Assembly: GCA_012514595.1 (NCBI GenBank)
Contig: JAAYZZ010000059.1
Span: forward strand, 1 to 5,986
Source: Elusimicrobiota bacterium
GTDB taxonomy: Bacteria; Omnitrophota; Gorgyraeia; Zapsychrales; Fredricksoniimonadaceae
Direction of reading: 5' to 3'
DNA length: 5,986 bases
How positions within the stretch are numbered: position 1 is the stretch's first letter; each line of letters begins with the position of its first letter. Below, piece after piece: positions 5,871 through 5,986 of this stretch. The notes under the pieces are model-generated. The model worked only from the letters and a program-made list of their open reading frames with translations. It was not told the origin of the DNA and searched no databases. The position numbers were made by a program, and so were the translations under genes.

Positions 5871-5986
5871 ATGATTAAGTACAAAAAAATCCTTCGGCGT
5901 TTCGACGGGTGCCATATTCTTGTGATCGGCGATCTTATCCTGGACCATTACATCAAGGGGTCTGTGGACAGGATCTCTCCGGAAGC
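5871..5986 (+). CDS. rfaE1: Heptose-7-phosphate kinase, N-terminal part (gene runs off window)
   Basis: Only the first 38 codons are present. After a short lead, HILVIGDLILDHYIKG (15-30) and RISPE (34-38) match the N-terminus of the PfkB/ribokinase-type domain of RfaE/HldE, which phosphorylates D-glycero-beta-D-manno-heptose 7-phosphate at C1 in the cytoplasm on the way to ADP-heptose. This fits the neighbouring GT9 genes, whose usual donor is ADP-heptose. Whether the protein is kinase-only (RfaE1/HldA) or also carries the nucleotidyltransferase domain (HldE) cannot be seen. The ATG at 5871 puts the first strand at the usual distance. There is no recognisable Shine-Dalgarno sequence in the A/T-rich leader, which is unlike the other genes here. 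It has its own strong promoter. Confidence 0.85.
   Translation, partial: MIKYKKILRRFDGCHILVIGDLILDHYIKGSVDRISPE

Overview
The window is a dense run of sugar-transfer genes, all on the + strand, from what looks like a Gram-negative bacterium that builds a heptose-containing lipopolysaccharide (LPS) core or a similar surface glycan. Base composition is roughly 55-60% GC (spot estimate). Four glycosyltransferase family 9 (GT9, heptosyltransferase-like) domains, two GT4 domains and the start of an ADP-heptose biosynthesis kinase lie within 6 kb. The taxon cannot be fixed from the sequence. Repeated GT9 genes with C-terminal cysteine clusters would suit lineages such as Omnitrophota or Desulfobacterota, but that is inference from memory.

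Layout: (1) bases 1-1792, a GT4-GT9 fusion protein whose 5' end lies outside the window; (2) 1789-2892, a stand-alone GT4 enzyme; (3) 2889-3905, a WaaF-like GT9 enzyme; (4) 3871-4761, a short GT9 enzyme; (5) 4758-5774, a divergent GT9 enzyme. Every junction overlaps: three are 4-base ATGA stop/start overlaps and one is a 35-base overlap. This is the mark of one translationally coupled operon. A 96-base gap follows (5775-5870). It has no convincing terminator but carries a strong sigma70-type promoter with several dyad symmetries. The window ends inside (6), 5871 onward, the beginning of a D-glycero-beta-D-manno-heptose-7-phosphate kinase gene (RfaE1/HldE kinase domain).

How they fit together: the kinase at the right end would help make ADP-heptose, the usual donor for GT9 enzymes of the WaaC/WaaF type. 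The GT9 domains would add heptose or a related sugar to the growing core, and the GT4 enzymes would add other sugars. The most notable feature is that the fused GT4-GT9 gene sits directly beside an unfused GT4 gene and GT9 gene in the same order. This suggests a duplicated module, one copy of which has fused. Donor and acceptor specificities cannot be read from the sequence. No RNA genes, mobile elements or CRISPR arrays were seen.
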